From positions 1 through 64,000 of the forward strand of contig JAEUVE010000022.1 of the NCBI GenBank assembly GCA_016786865.1: DNA of 64,000 nucleotides. The letters are read 5' to 3'. The notes under the pieces are model-generated. The model had not been told where the DNA came from and made no database searches. It saw only the letters and a list, made by a program, of their open reading frames with translations. Positions 1-9,108 of the stretch are shown here, piece after piece (within the stretch, counting starts at the first letter, position 1; every line of letters starts with the position of its first letter). The position numbers and the translations under genes are program-made. The DNA is from Sediminibacterium sp. (GTDB lineage Bacteria; Bacteroidota; Bacteroidia; Chitinophagales; Chitinophagaceae).

Positions 1-2538
1 CAGGTTCAGGTGATTGTAGCTGATCGAGGCAATATCTTTGTTCTTATCCTCGAGCAGGTTGCCGTTTACATCGTAACTGTAATCTGTCTTCGCCGCTGCG
101 CTCGTTGCGTAGATATTGGTGCTGTTGCCACTGGTACGGAAGTCCCCCAGTTTCGTGCCCGGGTCGTTGAATGCATCATATACACTCTTCAGCTTATTGC
201 TGCTTCCTGTATAATCATATCCAAGACTGTCTATCTGCACACTACCGCCTGTCTTCCAGCCCCATTGCTGCATGCCCAGTATATTGCCATTGGCATCATA
301 GGCTGTATTAGGGTTCTGCCCGTCGCCCATCTTCATACTGAAATCCAGTCCGGCTGATTTGTTCCAGGACCCGCCGGTGTATTGTGTGAAATCGGCCTTT
401 ATGATCCTATTTGAAGGGTCATACCCATATCCAAAAGCCCGCTGCTCCCCATCCCCTTTGCTCCGCCATTTTACTCCCGCTATATTGCCATTGAATTGAT
501 TTTCCTCAAAGCCCCAGTCATAACTCAACTCCATCCCAAACCAACGACTGGAACCGCCCGTGGCATAATCCTTATTCACCCCAGACAACCATCCACGGAT
601 ATTATAATTGTATTGCTGATTTTCCAGGGGATTGCTGTTGTTGGCATACTGCCCCAATTGCCTGTTCTTCAACTGACCAAGTTCATCGTACTCGTTACGT
701 ACAATATAACGTGTGGTTGCAGAATTATCATTCAATGTTTTTTTAATATTTAATAATCTCCCTGCAAAATCATACTCCATATCTGTTTTAGTCCGGGCAA
801 CTTCGGCTCCGGCAGGATTGTTGTGCAACTGATATACGGATATTGGTCTGTCTGTAAAGTCGTAGCGGGTAGTGATTATATCCGTTCCATTCTTATAATT
901 TTCCGATTGCGTTTGTATTACCCGTCCTTTATCATCATAATACATAACTGTTTCCAACCAGTTACCCGCGGATAAATCATTGATATTTTCTATCACCCGG
1001 GTTTTGACAACGGTTGGAAGATTCTTTGTTAATACACTTGCCGATGATGGCAATGATTCCGGATATGCGTTATTGCCCGCCCCTAATTTGCTATTATCAG
1101 CGGTGCTATATTGCTTTGATGTAGCAGTATAGTCATCGTATGAATTTAATGTAAGTGCTATAAAATTAGCTCCATCAGGGAATGGATTATAGTTCTGCAA
1201 AACAGTTTGTGTATTTACAACAGCGGGCGCCAGTATTGTTTCAAAATTCCCATCCGGTTCACTGGTAAATTCCCCGGTAAACTGTATTTCATTCACCGCC
1301 CGGTAAACAGGCTTGCCGGCTTGTCTTTCATTTACATACAAAATATCCGGTGCCGTAAAATTCACCGTAGTGCTGGTAGATACCGCAGCATCAAAGCGGG
1401 TGTCCAATAAAGCCTGCAATTGATCTCTTGTACCGCTGTATGTTACTATCCCTGTAGTGGTTGGCCGGTTCAGGTTATCATATAAACTGACTATCCATTT
1501 GCCTTGGTTGCGCATGTTGGCATCCTGCGTGTATGTTAATCTATCTCTCCTGTCGTACACCATGTACACCCAGCCGGCGCCGGGTACTTTTTTGGCTATC
1601 ATACGATTGCGTCCATCATAATAATACCTGAAACAAAGCTCATTCACCTGCTCCGTTGTAAAAGACCAATTATTTACAGCCAATTCAACTGTTGCCTTAG
1701 GCGGAATCACGAATCGTAATAAACCCAGGTCGTCATACACGTAAAATGTACATAGCCAGCCTGTATAATGTTCTGATGGGGCATCGCTGATCTGCACTTT
1801 TTTTAAAACCACTTTGCCGTCCTTGTCCTTATACTCCACAACTTTTTTACTATGTTCATCAATTGTATGCTGTTCATGCAACTCACCCATTCCATATACT
1901 GCATTAGTATATGGAATGTCATTTTCCCCATTCCCAATTGTCCATACCCTTACCTGATCATCTATATCATTAAAACGATACTCCGTCTCCACACCTCTGC
2001 TGCTACCAGCCCAACTATTTCCGGCTCCCATAACTTTTGTAACACGATTAAGCGGAGAAGGCTCATACCGCGTTTGACTATAATACACCTGTTCCCCACT
2101 GTACTGAGTTTGCATGAAGCCTTGCTGTTGCACAAACGGGGTTAATTTAAAGGCTCCGGTTTCTTCGGTTGACGCATACGGAAGATATTTGTACTGTTCC
2201 CTGCCAAACTCATCATATACCGTTGCTGATACCAAGTCTTTTAGTAATGGTGTTGCCTGTTTTTGTACTATTTGTAGAGGCCTCCCCAAACCATCTATGT
2301 ATTGGGTAGCTTCTCCGACCTGCCCGTAACCGGAGGTTCTAAATACAGCCGTATCTGTTATTGGGGATAAGGCTTTACGGGTACGGATATAATTAACCTT
2401 AACACCACTGGGGTAGGCCCCAGGCATTGCAACTGCTGTTCCGGAAGGGATTGCTCCAACGCCAGGCTTGTTTTGAGCAAATAGGCCGCTAAACAACAGG
2501 AAACAAAAAGACATTAAATAAACCAGATGCTTACGCAT
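1..2538 (-). CDS. DUF6443 domain-containing RHS/YD-repeat protein (C-terminus beyond window edge)
   Basis: The frame is open from an ATG at 2538 to base 1, giving 846 residues, so the C-terminus lies outside the window. An N-terminal signal peptide (MRKHLVYLMSFCFLLFSGLF, cleavage near AQN) indicates export. Residues of about 40-180 look like the DUF6443 domain of Bacteroidota RHS proteins (PITDTAVF, YIDGLGRPLQIVQKQ, YDEFGREQYKYLPY). They are followed by YD-type repeats such as YDDLGLLRFVIPP, YDRRDRLTYTQD and YDVNGNLLEDKNKDIASISY. In this family the repeats form a shell and the variable, sometimes toxic, domain sits at the extreme C-terminus, which cannot be seen here. It lies 17 bases downstream of another RHS-type gene, so the two are probably co-transcribed. 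The family call is firm; the function is unknown. Confidence 0.88.
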   Translation of the reverse strand, partial: MRKHLVYLMSFCFLLFSGLFAQNKPGVGAIPSGTAVAMPGAYPSGVKVNYIRTRKALSPITDTAVFRTSGYGQVGEATQYIDGLGRPLQIVQKQATPLLKDLVSATVYDEFGREQYKYLPYASTEETGAFKLTPFVQQQGFMQTQYSGEQVYYSQTRYEPSPLNRVTKVMGAGNSWAGSSRGVETEYRFNDIDDQVRVWTIGNGENDIPYTNAVYGMGELHEQHTIDEHSKKVVEYKDKDGKVVLKKVQISDAPSEHYTGWLCTFYVYDDLGLLRFVIPPKATVELAVNNWSFTTEQVNELCFRYYYDGRNRMIAKKVPGAGWVYMVYDRRDRLTYTQDANMRNQGKWIVSLYDNLNRPTTTGIVTYSGTRDQLQALLDTRFDAAVSTSTTVNFTAPDILYVNERQAGKPVYRAVNEIQFTGEFTSEPDGNFETILAPAVVNTQTVLQNYNPFPDGANFIALTLNSYDDYTATSKQYSTADNSKLGAGNNAYPESLPSSASVLTKNLPTVVKTRVIENINDLSAGNWLETVMYYDDKGRVIQTQSENYKNGTDIITTRYDFTDRPISVYQLHNNPAGAEVARTKTDMEYDFAGRLLNIKKTLNDNSATTRYIVRNEYDELGQLKNRQLGQYANNSNPLENQQYNYNIRGWLSGVNKDYATGGSSRWFGMELSYDWGFEENQFNGNIAGVKWRSKGDGEQRAFGYGYDPSNRIIKADFTQYTGGSWNKSAGLDFSMKMGDGQNPNTAYDANGNILGMQQWGWKTGGSVQIDSLGYDYTGSSNKLKSVYDAFNDPGTKLGDFRTSGNSTNIYATSAAAKTDYSYDVNGNLLEDKNKDIASISYNHLNL

Positions 2539-2555
2539 AACATATTTTTTGCGGG

Positions 2556-5500
2556 TTAATTTTGGACTTGTCGGTATTGATATTCGTAGCTCTTGATGAT
2601 ATTATGGTCGTGATCGCGTATATATTGCAGGCGACCCAGTGTATCATACTCATAGTACGTAGTTCTGCCTCTCGGATCCGTTTCACTGGATTTACCAACG
2701 ATGGGTTTATAAGTGTAGGTAGTCACGATCGCACCGGGGATACTTCTCAACCCATTTAAATGATTCCGCAGAGTAACATCATCAGCAGGATTATCCAGAA
2801 CTGTTTGAGAAATATTGGAGGATACTGTTGTATAGGTTGAATTAATAATTTCAGCAACAGGATATTGCGAGTTATAGCCCCATAAAATGCTTACTATAGT
2901 CCCATCCCTTTTGGTATACTGAATGAGATTTCCTTTTGAATCATAATTGTCAAATAATATCTCATTTTCAAGTATTCCATTGTTAATACTTTTCTGTATG
3001 GAAGATGGCATTACCAGTTGAGCGCCTTGAAACGCTCCAAAATTATTCCTGACACGTTGAATTTCCTTATTAGCCGTAACATTGGTTTTAATTTCCTCAA
3101 CCACTTCCCCTATCCTGTGTTTATTGACCATACTATCATACACATTCAAAGGGCTGGCGGGGGCCACAGCAAAATCATGGGGATATTTCAGGGTGGTTCG
3201 TATCGAATCACCCTTACTATCAGTTGTTTCAGTCCTGGTCAGTTGAAGGTTCAAATCATTATCATAAAAATAGTTGGTGAGGGAGCTTAAATGTAAAGTC
3301 GAATCCTCAAATAGTTTTTGCAAAGTCGATTTCTTGTAGAACCATTTTGTCGCGAGTCGATAATTCTTGAAAATAGTGTTTTGACATTCCTTTGTACCCA
3401 AACTAACATTCGCATAATAATCTACACATCCATTCTTGGCACCAACCACACTGAAATAAGTTGTTTCCACATAATTATAGGTATTTGAATCCTGTGACGC
3501 TAGCTCAAACGAAGTACCGTTCATTCTATACTTCTTCTCATCCAGAACCCATCCCCTTAAATAATCCCTGGATTGCTCATTCACAAACGGATAGGTATAA
3601 CTATAGGAATCCTGAAAATCCTGAGTGGACAAATATTCAGTTATGGTTTTTTGTTGTTCGGTTGGAGAAACTGAAACTTCCTGGCAGAACTTATATCCGG
3701 AAACACTTCCTCCATTCACAGCCATTGGCGCCACAGAATTAGCCGACATACTGTACTTTGCGCATGAATAGTTTGCCCCTGTTTCTGTAACATGGTAACT
3801 AAATACAGGATAAGAAGACAAGGTACCGGAAGATGGTTGCAGTAATTTTTCATTTTCAGCCGCCTGCACATTAGAGTGGTAAAAAAATTTCTTAACGCCA
3901 TTTACTCCCGTAGTGGGATTAGATACAATAGAAGAAATTCTTAATCCCCCTACTTTAACATTTATGGACGACACTCCATTAACCGTAAATATTTGTGGAT
4001 TATTTTTACCCGTTACCTGACAAACTGTATTGTTAGCGTTACCGCTACCGTATTTTGTCAGGGAATAAGTTTTTCCGGCCTGCAGCCATATCTCACCAGA
4101 CGAGACCCCATTCACAAAAGTCCCGGCTGCAACAAGGTCAATAATATGGAGGTTATCAGATGAGGTTAATAATATTTCAAGATTACCTGTGCAATCCCTG
4201 TTTGTTCCTGGGCAATTAATTAAGGTTGGAAAAGTTATAGTATAATTAAACCTTTTGAGCTGATCATTTCCGTTAATTGAGGCAGGTGCGGTAAAACTTG
4301 CCAAATGCTGCCCTGCTGCCAAACTTACAGCAATATCAGCCGGTTCAAAAGTTGGCGAATAAAGAGGTTCATCATATTTATAAAATTCCGAAACAGGTAT
4401 TAAGGCGTCATTAGATTCATAGAAAAATTCAGAAGTTCCATTGGTAGGATAGGTAACTTTCTTTATACTTCCGGCATTGGCAAATACTTCATTTGTTTTC
4501 CTATTTGCATCACCCAGGGTAGCGCTTGTTTTAGGTAGTAGCGTTTGATTCGCTTCAACACCGTTATAGTATCCCCATAAGTCCTGGGCCCTGGTGAAAT
4601 AATAAGGCACCCCATCGTTGTATTCAAAACTATATGGACTCAAACTGTTATTAGCGGAATCTGATTCAGTAACCGACAAGAGTCTCAGCCGCTTATTAGG
4701 CATCTGACTGGTTAAAAAGGAAGGATAACCGGATTCTGAACCCACAAAATAATCGTACCCGAAATTAAATTTCCTGAGTACAGAATCCTGTTCATTATGT
4801 ATCTCTACAGATTGAAGGCTATAATCATTCAATATATCTTCCCTAAAAGTCTGATTCTTTTTAAAGACAATCTTTCCGCCTGCCCATACAATCGATTCAA
4901 TGCGCTTACCCTGTATCTCTATTAATGAGTAATTTTCGCTGTAAGGCTGTAAACAGCCAGGATCTGTTTGGTTCAGGTTTAATGGATCTACATAATCCTT
5001 TGAACTTGAATTTCTAATATAATAAAGGCAACTGTAAGATTGATAATTAAAAATTATCTCCTCATTTGTATTTGTAATAATTTTTGTTAGATAGTAGGTG
5101 GAATTAAACGTATGTACATGCCCGACCCTGTCATCCGCCACAGAAGTTTCCTTTGCATTAAAAATATATTTATTTCCTTTGGCATCAAGAATCTCCCATT
5201 CATTCCCGGGCGTTGTTCCGGGAAAATTTACCTGCAAATCATTTCTGGGTACAGATATTGCTTTCATGGTAGACTTATCCACGATAAACTTTCCTGAATT
5301 TCCGTTTACATTATACATATATATATCGGGATCAATATCCAGACTTCCGTTACTGATAAGGGTTACCATATTTTTTTTATCCTGCTCCGGTAATCCGGGG
5401 AATGTTGTCAGGTCATACGAATGATTAAGAAACCCCGAATTAGGCCTGAAATCCGAAAGGCCAACAGTGCTGATTGCTATTGCTCCCCCTGCATTTAAAG

Positions 5501-5783
5501 ACCAGCCCAATCCAACCCAACTGGCCTGCTCCTCTACTTTAATTCCACTGCCATTATAACTTAACGAAATTGGAATTTGAATTCCTCCTGTAGAAATCGT
5601 GTAAATAGGCACGCTCAAACTGGCAGCGCCGGTATATTTTCCAACAGGTATTTCCCCATATTTTCCGAGGCTTGACGCATCAGGGGAAGGCGGAATTACT
5701 TTAGGAGTATAAGGCCCCGTTTGAGAGATGCTGTAGATACAAAACAACATTTTAAAGGAGATAAAAAGAATTTTCTTAATCAT
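2556..5783 (-). CDS. RHS-type secreted protein with SpvB-like N-terminus
   Basis: This 1,075-residue protein has a signal peptide (MIKKILFISFKMLFCIYSIS, then QTGPYTP). The N-terminal third carries the pattern usual at the start of large Bacteroidota RHS proteins: YGEIPVGKYTGAASLSVPIY, ISLSYNGSGIKVEEQASWVG and LGWSLNAGGAI. YD-like motifs appear only near the end (ETDPRGRTTYYEYDTLGRLQ, DHNIIKSYEYQYRQ). The protein stops right after them, with no C-terminal effector domain. The DUF6443 protein begins 17 bases downstream. This pairing recurs in Bacteroidota from general knowledge, and the two may act as one split RHS shell; that is inference. The start ATG at 5783 directly precedes the signal peptide. 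Confidence 0.85.
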   Translation of the reverse strand: MIKKILFISFKMLFCIYSISQTGPYTPKVIPPSPDASSLGKYGEIPVGKYTGAASLSVPIYTISTGGIQIPISLSYNGSGIKVEEQASWVGLGWSLNAGGAIAISTVGLSDFRPNSGFLNHSYDLTTFPGLPEQDKKNMVTLISNGSLDIDPDIYMYNVNGNSGKFIVDKSTMKAISVPRNDLQVNFPGTTPGNEWEILDAKGNKYIFNAKETSVADDRVGHVHTFNSTYYLTKIITNTNEEIIFNYQSYSCLYYIRNSSSKDYVDPLNLNQTDPGCLQPYSENYSLIEIQGKRIESIVWAGGKIVFKKNQTFREDILNDYSLQSVEIHNEQDSVLRKFNFGYDYFVGSESGYPSFLTSQMPNKRLRLLSVTESDSANNSLSPYSFEYNDGVPYYFTRAQDLWGYYNGVEANQTLLPKTSATLGDANRKTNEVFANAGSIKKVTYPTNGTSEFFYESNDALIPVSEFYKYDEPLYSPTFEPADIAVSLAAGQHLASFTAPASINGNDQLKRFNYTITFPTLINCPGTNRDCTGNLEILLTSSDNLHIIDLVAAGTFVNGVSSGEIWLQAGKTYSLTKYGSGNANNTVCQVTGKNNPQIFTVNGVSSINVKVGGLRISSIVSNPTTGVNGVKKFFYHSNVQAAENEKLLQPSSGTLSSYPVFSYHVTETGANYSCAKYSMSANSVAPMAVNGGSVSGYKFCQEVSVSPTEQQKTITEYLSTQDFQDSYSYTYPFVNEQSRDYLRGWVLDEKKYRMNGTSFELASQDSNTYNYVETTYFSVVGAKNGCVDYYANVSLGTKECQNTIFKNYRLATKWFYKKSTLQKLFEDSTLHLSSLTNYFYDNDLNLQLTRTETTDSKGDSIRTTLKYPHDFAVAPASPLNVYDSMVNKHRIGEVVEEIKTNVTANKEIQRVRNNFGAFQGAQLVMPSSIQKSINNGILENEILFDNYDSKGNLIQYTKRDGTIVSILWGYNSQYPVAEIINSTYTTVSSNISQTVLDNPADDVTLRNHLNGLRSIPGAIVTTYTYKPIVGKSSETDPRGRTTYYEYDTLGRLQYIRDHDHNIIKSYEYQYRQVQN

Positions 5784-5847
5784 ATATAGTTATTTCAACA
5801 TCATGAATTGTCATCCAACTACAAAAGCTATGGGTTTATGTCCAATC

Positions 5848-7350
5848 TTATTTCCGGGCTTTCCTGATCAAAAGGGCGTGTTTCTTATTAATTGCTTTTT
5901 GTTGATTCACATCTTTTCGGAGTTGTATAATATATAAAGTGAGTTCTTCCACTTTTTTCAGCAATGCTGCCTGTCCATCCCCTACATCCAATCCTTTTTC
6001 TTCAACTGCTTTTGCAGAAGGAACACCGGGTAAGTGTTTATTCGTTTTAATAAATGATTCTACCTCATGAAGCGGCTTTAATTTATAGCCTGTCTCAAAA
6101 ACATAATCCGGCCAGCCGAGTTGAGAAACTTTGAGTTTCTTGGCTGCAATATCTCCATTCACAGCAAATTTCGTAGTGGGATTATTTACACCTACCCCAA
6201 CATATCCAAGACTGCGATTTACAGAAAAAGGAGTACGGATATTGGTTTCATATTGAGCTATCAATGAACCTTGCCATACATTATCGAATACAGAATGCTC
6301 CTTTCGGGAAGTGTCAGAAACATAAACAAAATAGGGAATAGCCCCGGCAGTAACATTGTTGTCTTTTCTCAGCCGGTTATTTTTAACAATAAAGCCTTCT
6401 GTATTGTATCCATTAACCTCTACAACACCATTTACAGATGTGCTTTGCGACATATTAATATTCCGAAATATATTTTCAGATATTATAGCATCAACGGTGT
6501 AGTTAATGTTTGACCCGCTCGCTATCTTGATGCTTGCATTATCAGCATATTCAAGATAATTAGAGGTAATAATATTTTCTTGCGTTTCATCCAGTTGAAT
6601 GTGCGTTCCCACATAGAAAATATGGTTATTAATTACCCGGTTATTATAAGACCTGAGCTTTATAGCCGCTTCTGTACACCTTTCAATATAGTTCCCCGAT
6701 ATTTCAATATCTGCCGTGTAATAATCAACCATTATAGCGTTATAGAATTTTACATTATCCAATCCTTGCAAAAAATTATTAGTTATGGTATTATTCAAAC
6801 CAAGATTAGAGCCATTGACACCTTTTAATTCTATACCGTAGGTATAACAGAAACGAATCGTACAATCTTCAATTGTACTACTATGTGCATACAGTGAAAT
6901 GGCAGTCCATGTTGTTGTAGACCCGTCAAGATACAGCCCTACAATACCCGAATACTGAATTAACGAATCACCATAGTTTTTGGATCTTATTAAATGCCCA
7001 TTATAACCAGCGCTTGGCTTAATCCGGCTTTGTGTAAGCCCGCGTTTATTATCTCCCAACAGAACAATATTTGAAGGAAGAATAATCGGAGCAGACACCA
7101 CATAGGCTGCATTGGTAGTAGGGAAATATACGATACCACCCCCATGCGCAACAGCCGTATCTATACAACGATTAATTGCAGCAATATCATCAGTAATACC
7201 ATCCCCCAGCGCATTAAAATCTCTTACATTGTATTTTGACACATCTGCCGTTCCGGCATAATAAGCAAATACCCGACCGGGCATGCTAATTACAATAGTA
7301 ATAAACGCAAGAAAAAGGGGTTTTCGGATAAAGTAAACTGCTTTTTTCAT
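5848..7350 (-). CDS. Secreted right-handed beta-helix protein (pectate-lyase-3 type) with fibre-like C-terminal tail
   Basis: The protein has 500 residues. A signal peptide (MKKAVYFIRKPLFLAFITIV, ending near RVFA) is followed by the start of a Pectate_lyase_3 domain (YNVRDFNALGDGITDDIAAI). Residues of about 60-370 are Asn-rich short-strand repeats (NNTITNNFLQG, ISGNYIERCTEAAIK, NRVINNHIFYVG) typical of parallel beta-helices. No catalytic set could be picked out, so binding rather than lysis is possible. From about residue 378 a tail common on Bacteroidota surface proteins begins (YVGVGVNNPTTKFAVNGDI, NKHLPGVPSAKAVEEKGLDV). It ends in a coiled coil, as in phage tail-fibre-like modules, which suggests trimerization. 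It sits between the RHS genes and a coiled-coil barrel protein, all on the same strand. Confidence 0.8.
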   Translation of the reverse strand: MKKAVYFIRKPLFLAFITIVISMPGRVFAYYAGTADVSKYNVRDFNALGDGITDDIAAINRCIDTAVAHGGGIVYFPTTNAAYVVSAPIILPSNIVLLGDNKRGLTQSRIKPSAGYNGHLIRSKNYGDSLIQYSGIVGLYLDGSTTTWTAISLYAHSSTIEDCTIRFCYTYGIELKGVNGSNLGLNNTITNNFLQGLDNVKFYNAIMVDYYTADIEISGNYIERCTEAAIKLRSYNNRVINNHIFYVGTHIQLDETQENIITSNYLEYADNASIKIASGSNINYTVDAIISENIFRNINMSQSTSVNGVVEVNGYNTEGFIVKNNRLRKDNNVTAGAIPYFVYVSDTSRKEHSVFDNVWQGSLIAQYETNIRTPFSVNRSLGYVGVGVNNPTTKFAVNGDIAAKKLKVSQLGWPDYVFETGYKLKPLHEVESFIKTNKHLPGVPSAKAVEEKGLDVGDGQAALLKKVEELTLYIIQLRKDVNQQKAINKKHALLIRKARK

Positions 7351-7395
7351 CTTAATTGAGTATTGAATTAATTTTTAAATTCTTTGAAACTATAT

Positions 7396-8829
7396 TTAGA
7401 GTGAGAACCCTGTTCTAAACTGCAAAGCCGGACCTGTTTGCCGATTCAGAAAATCCCACAATAATTGTAAATTCCCTGTCTTCTTAACAAGGCGGTATTT
7501 TTTACTAATGCCAATCAAACCGCTTTCCTGCCATTTAATTGCCCCCAACTGACTAATCCTACCAAAACGCGCCCAGTAGTTTTGTTCATAGCCACCCGAA
7601 ATCCAAATACTGCCTTTGAGTTTCATTTCAACAAAACTTCTCAGGCCTATTCCCTCATTCGTAATTTGAATTCGCTGAAATCCATCCCCCCATCCCATCT
7701 TATACGCTGCTCCAATACCAATTGTGCTTTTGTCATTTAATTTATATCCTAATGAAAAGGCCCAATCAGTTGTTACAGGCAGCAGGTTATTTCGTTTTGC
7801 ACTTTGAATATTCATTCCATACTCAAGTCGTCTAAAAAATGATTTTATTTTTTGCCCATTTGGTTTAAAATCCGGCATATCCGATTCATTTTGATCGCCG
7901 GAAACCTTTCTTACTTTTTCTTTTAGCTCATTCAATTGCTCTTTTGCCAAATCAGTTTGTTGTTGCATCATCCCCAACGGATCAGCTCCTGAGAATCGCT
8001 GCCCTATTAGGGCCTGTACTCCGGATTGCGTCTGAAGACCGGGAACCAACGAAACAGTTCCGGATAATGGGTCAGGCGGCAGAAACAGCCTGGACAATTG
8101 ACTGTTTTTCCTCAAAAAAGCTTTAAACTCAGGAATATCCCGTACGTATGACATCAGTTTTTTAAAAGCCTTATCCGGATTTTCAAGTGCGCTTTTATAT
8201 TCATTAACCTGTCTTTGATAATAATAATACTGTTCCTGATACTTCCTGAATTCTTTGTTTATGCCGGATACTTCTGCTATTTTACGTAACTGGGCCTTCC
8301 TCTCATTCAGTTGCTGCTGAATACTGGCAGCTCCTTGCAGATTGTTCAATGCAGATTTCAGCTTTCCGGAGAGCTCTTTAATTTTCCCGGGAGTAGGAAT
8401 ATTTTGCATTCGCCCGTTTTTAACTGACTGATGAAAATAATCAGTTAAAACAGTCAGGCTATCTATTTGAGGGATATAGACACCTGAAGAACTGACAGGG
8501 GATGCTGACACTACCTGCTGCTGAATTTTTGAATAAAAATTATTGTTGCTTTGCGGTAGCTGCTTGCTTATATCCACACCGTTTTTTTCTATTCTTTTTT
8601 GCAGTGCCCTTTCATATCGTTTCAACCTTTTAATCCATTTCTCCGATTTCCGCACCAAAAATTTTTCATTTTTTTCATAGGAATTAACCAAATGACCAAC
8701 TAACCTATCAGGGTCATTAGTTATATGAGAAGAGCTACTTTTTAGCAATGAGTCACTGACTTCATTCCCGGCAAAAGAATGATTGAAAAAAAAATAACAA
8801 AAAAGAGTTGAAAGTAAAATTGCTTTCAC
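7396..8829 (-). CDS. Exported coiled-coil protein with probable C-terminal outer-membrane barrel
   Basis: No named family was recognised. I chose a GTG start at 8829 because it gives a clean signal peptide (MKAILLSTLFCYFFFNHSFA, then GNEVSD), 477 residues in all. A TTG at 8859 would add ten residues in front of it. Residues of about 50-300 are charged and heptad-like (KWIKRLKRYERALQKRIEKN, QQLNERKAQLRKIAEVSG), which fits coiled coil. The last 150 residues alternate polar and hydrophobic positions and end in Phe-Ser-Leu (WAFSLGYKLNDKSTIGIGAA, LQFRTGFSL), as in outer-membrane barrels. It is the first gene of the leftward cassette and diverges from a response regulator. A role in anchoring or exporting the RHS and beta-helix proteins is inference. 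Confidence 0.7.
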   Translation of the reverse strand: MKAILLSTLFCYFFFNHSFAGNEVSDSLLKSSSSHITNDPDRLVGHLVNSYEKNEKFLVRKSEKWIKRLKRYERALQKRIEKNGVDISKQLPQSNNNFYSKIQQQVVSASPVSSSGVYIPQIDSLTVLTDYFHQSVKNGRMQNIPTPGKIKELSGKLKSALNNLQGAASIQQQLNERKAQLRKIAEVSGINKEFRKYQEQYYYYQRQVNEYKSALENPDKAFKKLMSYVRDIPEFKAFLRKNSQLSRLFLPPDPLSGTVSLVPGLQTQSGVQALIGQRFSGADPLGMMQQQTDLAKEQLNELKEKVRKVSGDQNESDMPDFKPNGQKIKSFFRRLEYGMNIQSAKRNNLLPVTTDWAFSLGYKLNDKSTIGIGAAYKMGWGDGFQRIQITNEGIGLRSFVEMKLKGSIWISGGYEQNYWARFGRISQLGAIKWQESGLIGISKKYRLVKKTGNLQLLWDFLNRQTGPALQFRTGFSL

Positions 8830-8935
8830 AGTGTCGGATTGAATAGCAAGATTATGCAAATGGAATAAGTTGAGATACAGTTAAAAAACGTATTCTATCC
8901 ACATAAAAAACAAGCGCTATCAATGCCTATAAAAA

Positions 8936-8943
8936 TAAATTTG
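8936..8943 (+). promoter_or_regulatory. Candidate -7 box TAAATTTG upstream of the response regulator
   Basis: TAAATTTG matches the Bacteroidota -7 consensus TAnnTTTG exactly. No TTTG -33 partner is evident at the usual distance. Use of this site would give the response-regulator mRNA a leader of about 160 bases that begins just before the palindrome at 8953-8968. Confidence 0.35.
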
Positions 8944-8952
8944 AAAAAAAAG

Positions 8953-8968
8953 AACGTTTAAAAACGTT
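8953..8968. promoter_or_regulatory. Palindrome AACGTTTAAAAACGTT, possible operator or hairpin
   Basis: This perfect inverted repeat (AACGTTT, AA, AAACGTT) lies in the 280-base gap between the divergent barrel-protein and response-regulator genes. With the flanking A-run on the left and T-run on the right, the stem extends to about 10 pairs with one GU, resembling a weak bidirectional terminator. It could instead be a binding site for the neighbouring regulator. The rest of the gap is AT-rich, with no other structure seen. Confidence 0.4.
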
Positions 8969-9108
8969 TTTTACCCACAAATGAAATATTACTTTCCGTT
9001 AACATATTAAGTATTATTTGCGCTGAATAAACGCCTACCTTTCACCAGCCAATAAGCCCCCTCCTAGTTGGATAAGTAACCTGTTTCCTAAAATCGAACT
9101 ATAGAATC

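Noticed and set aside
8953..8968. Palindrome considered as an attachment or transposon end
   Set aside because: No integrase, transposase or second copy was seen nearby, so a regulatory or hairpin role fits better.
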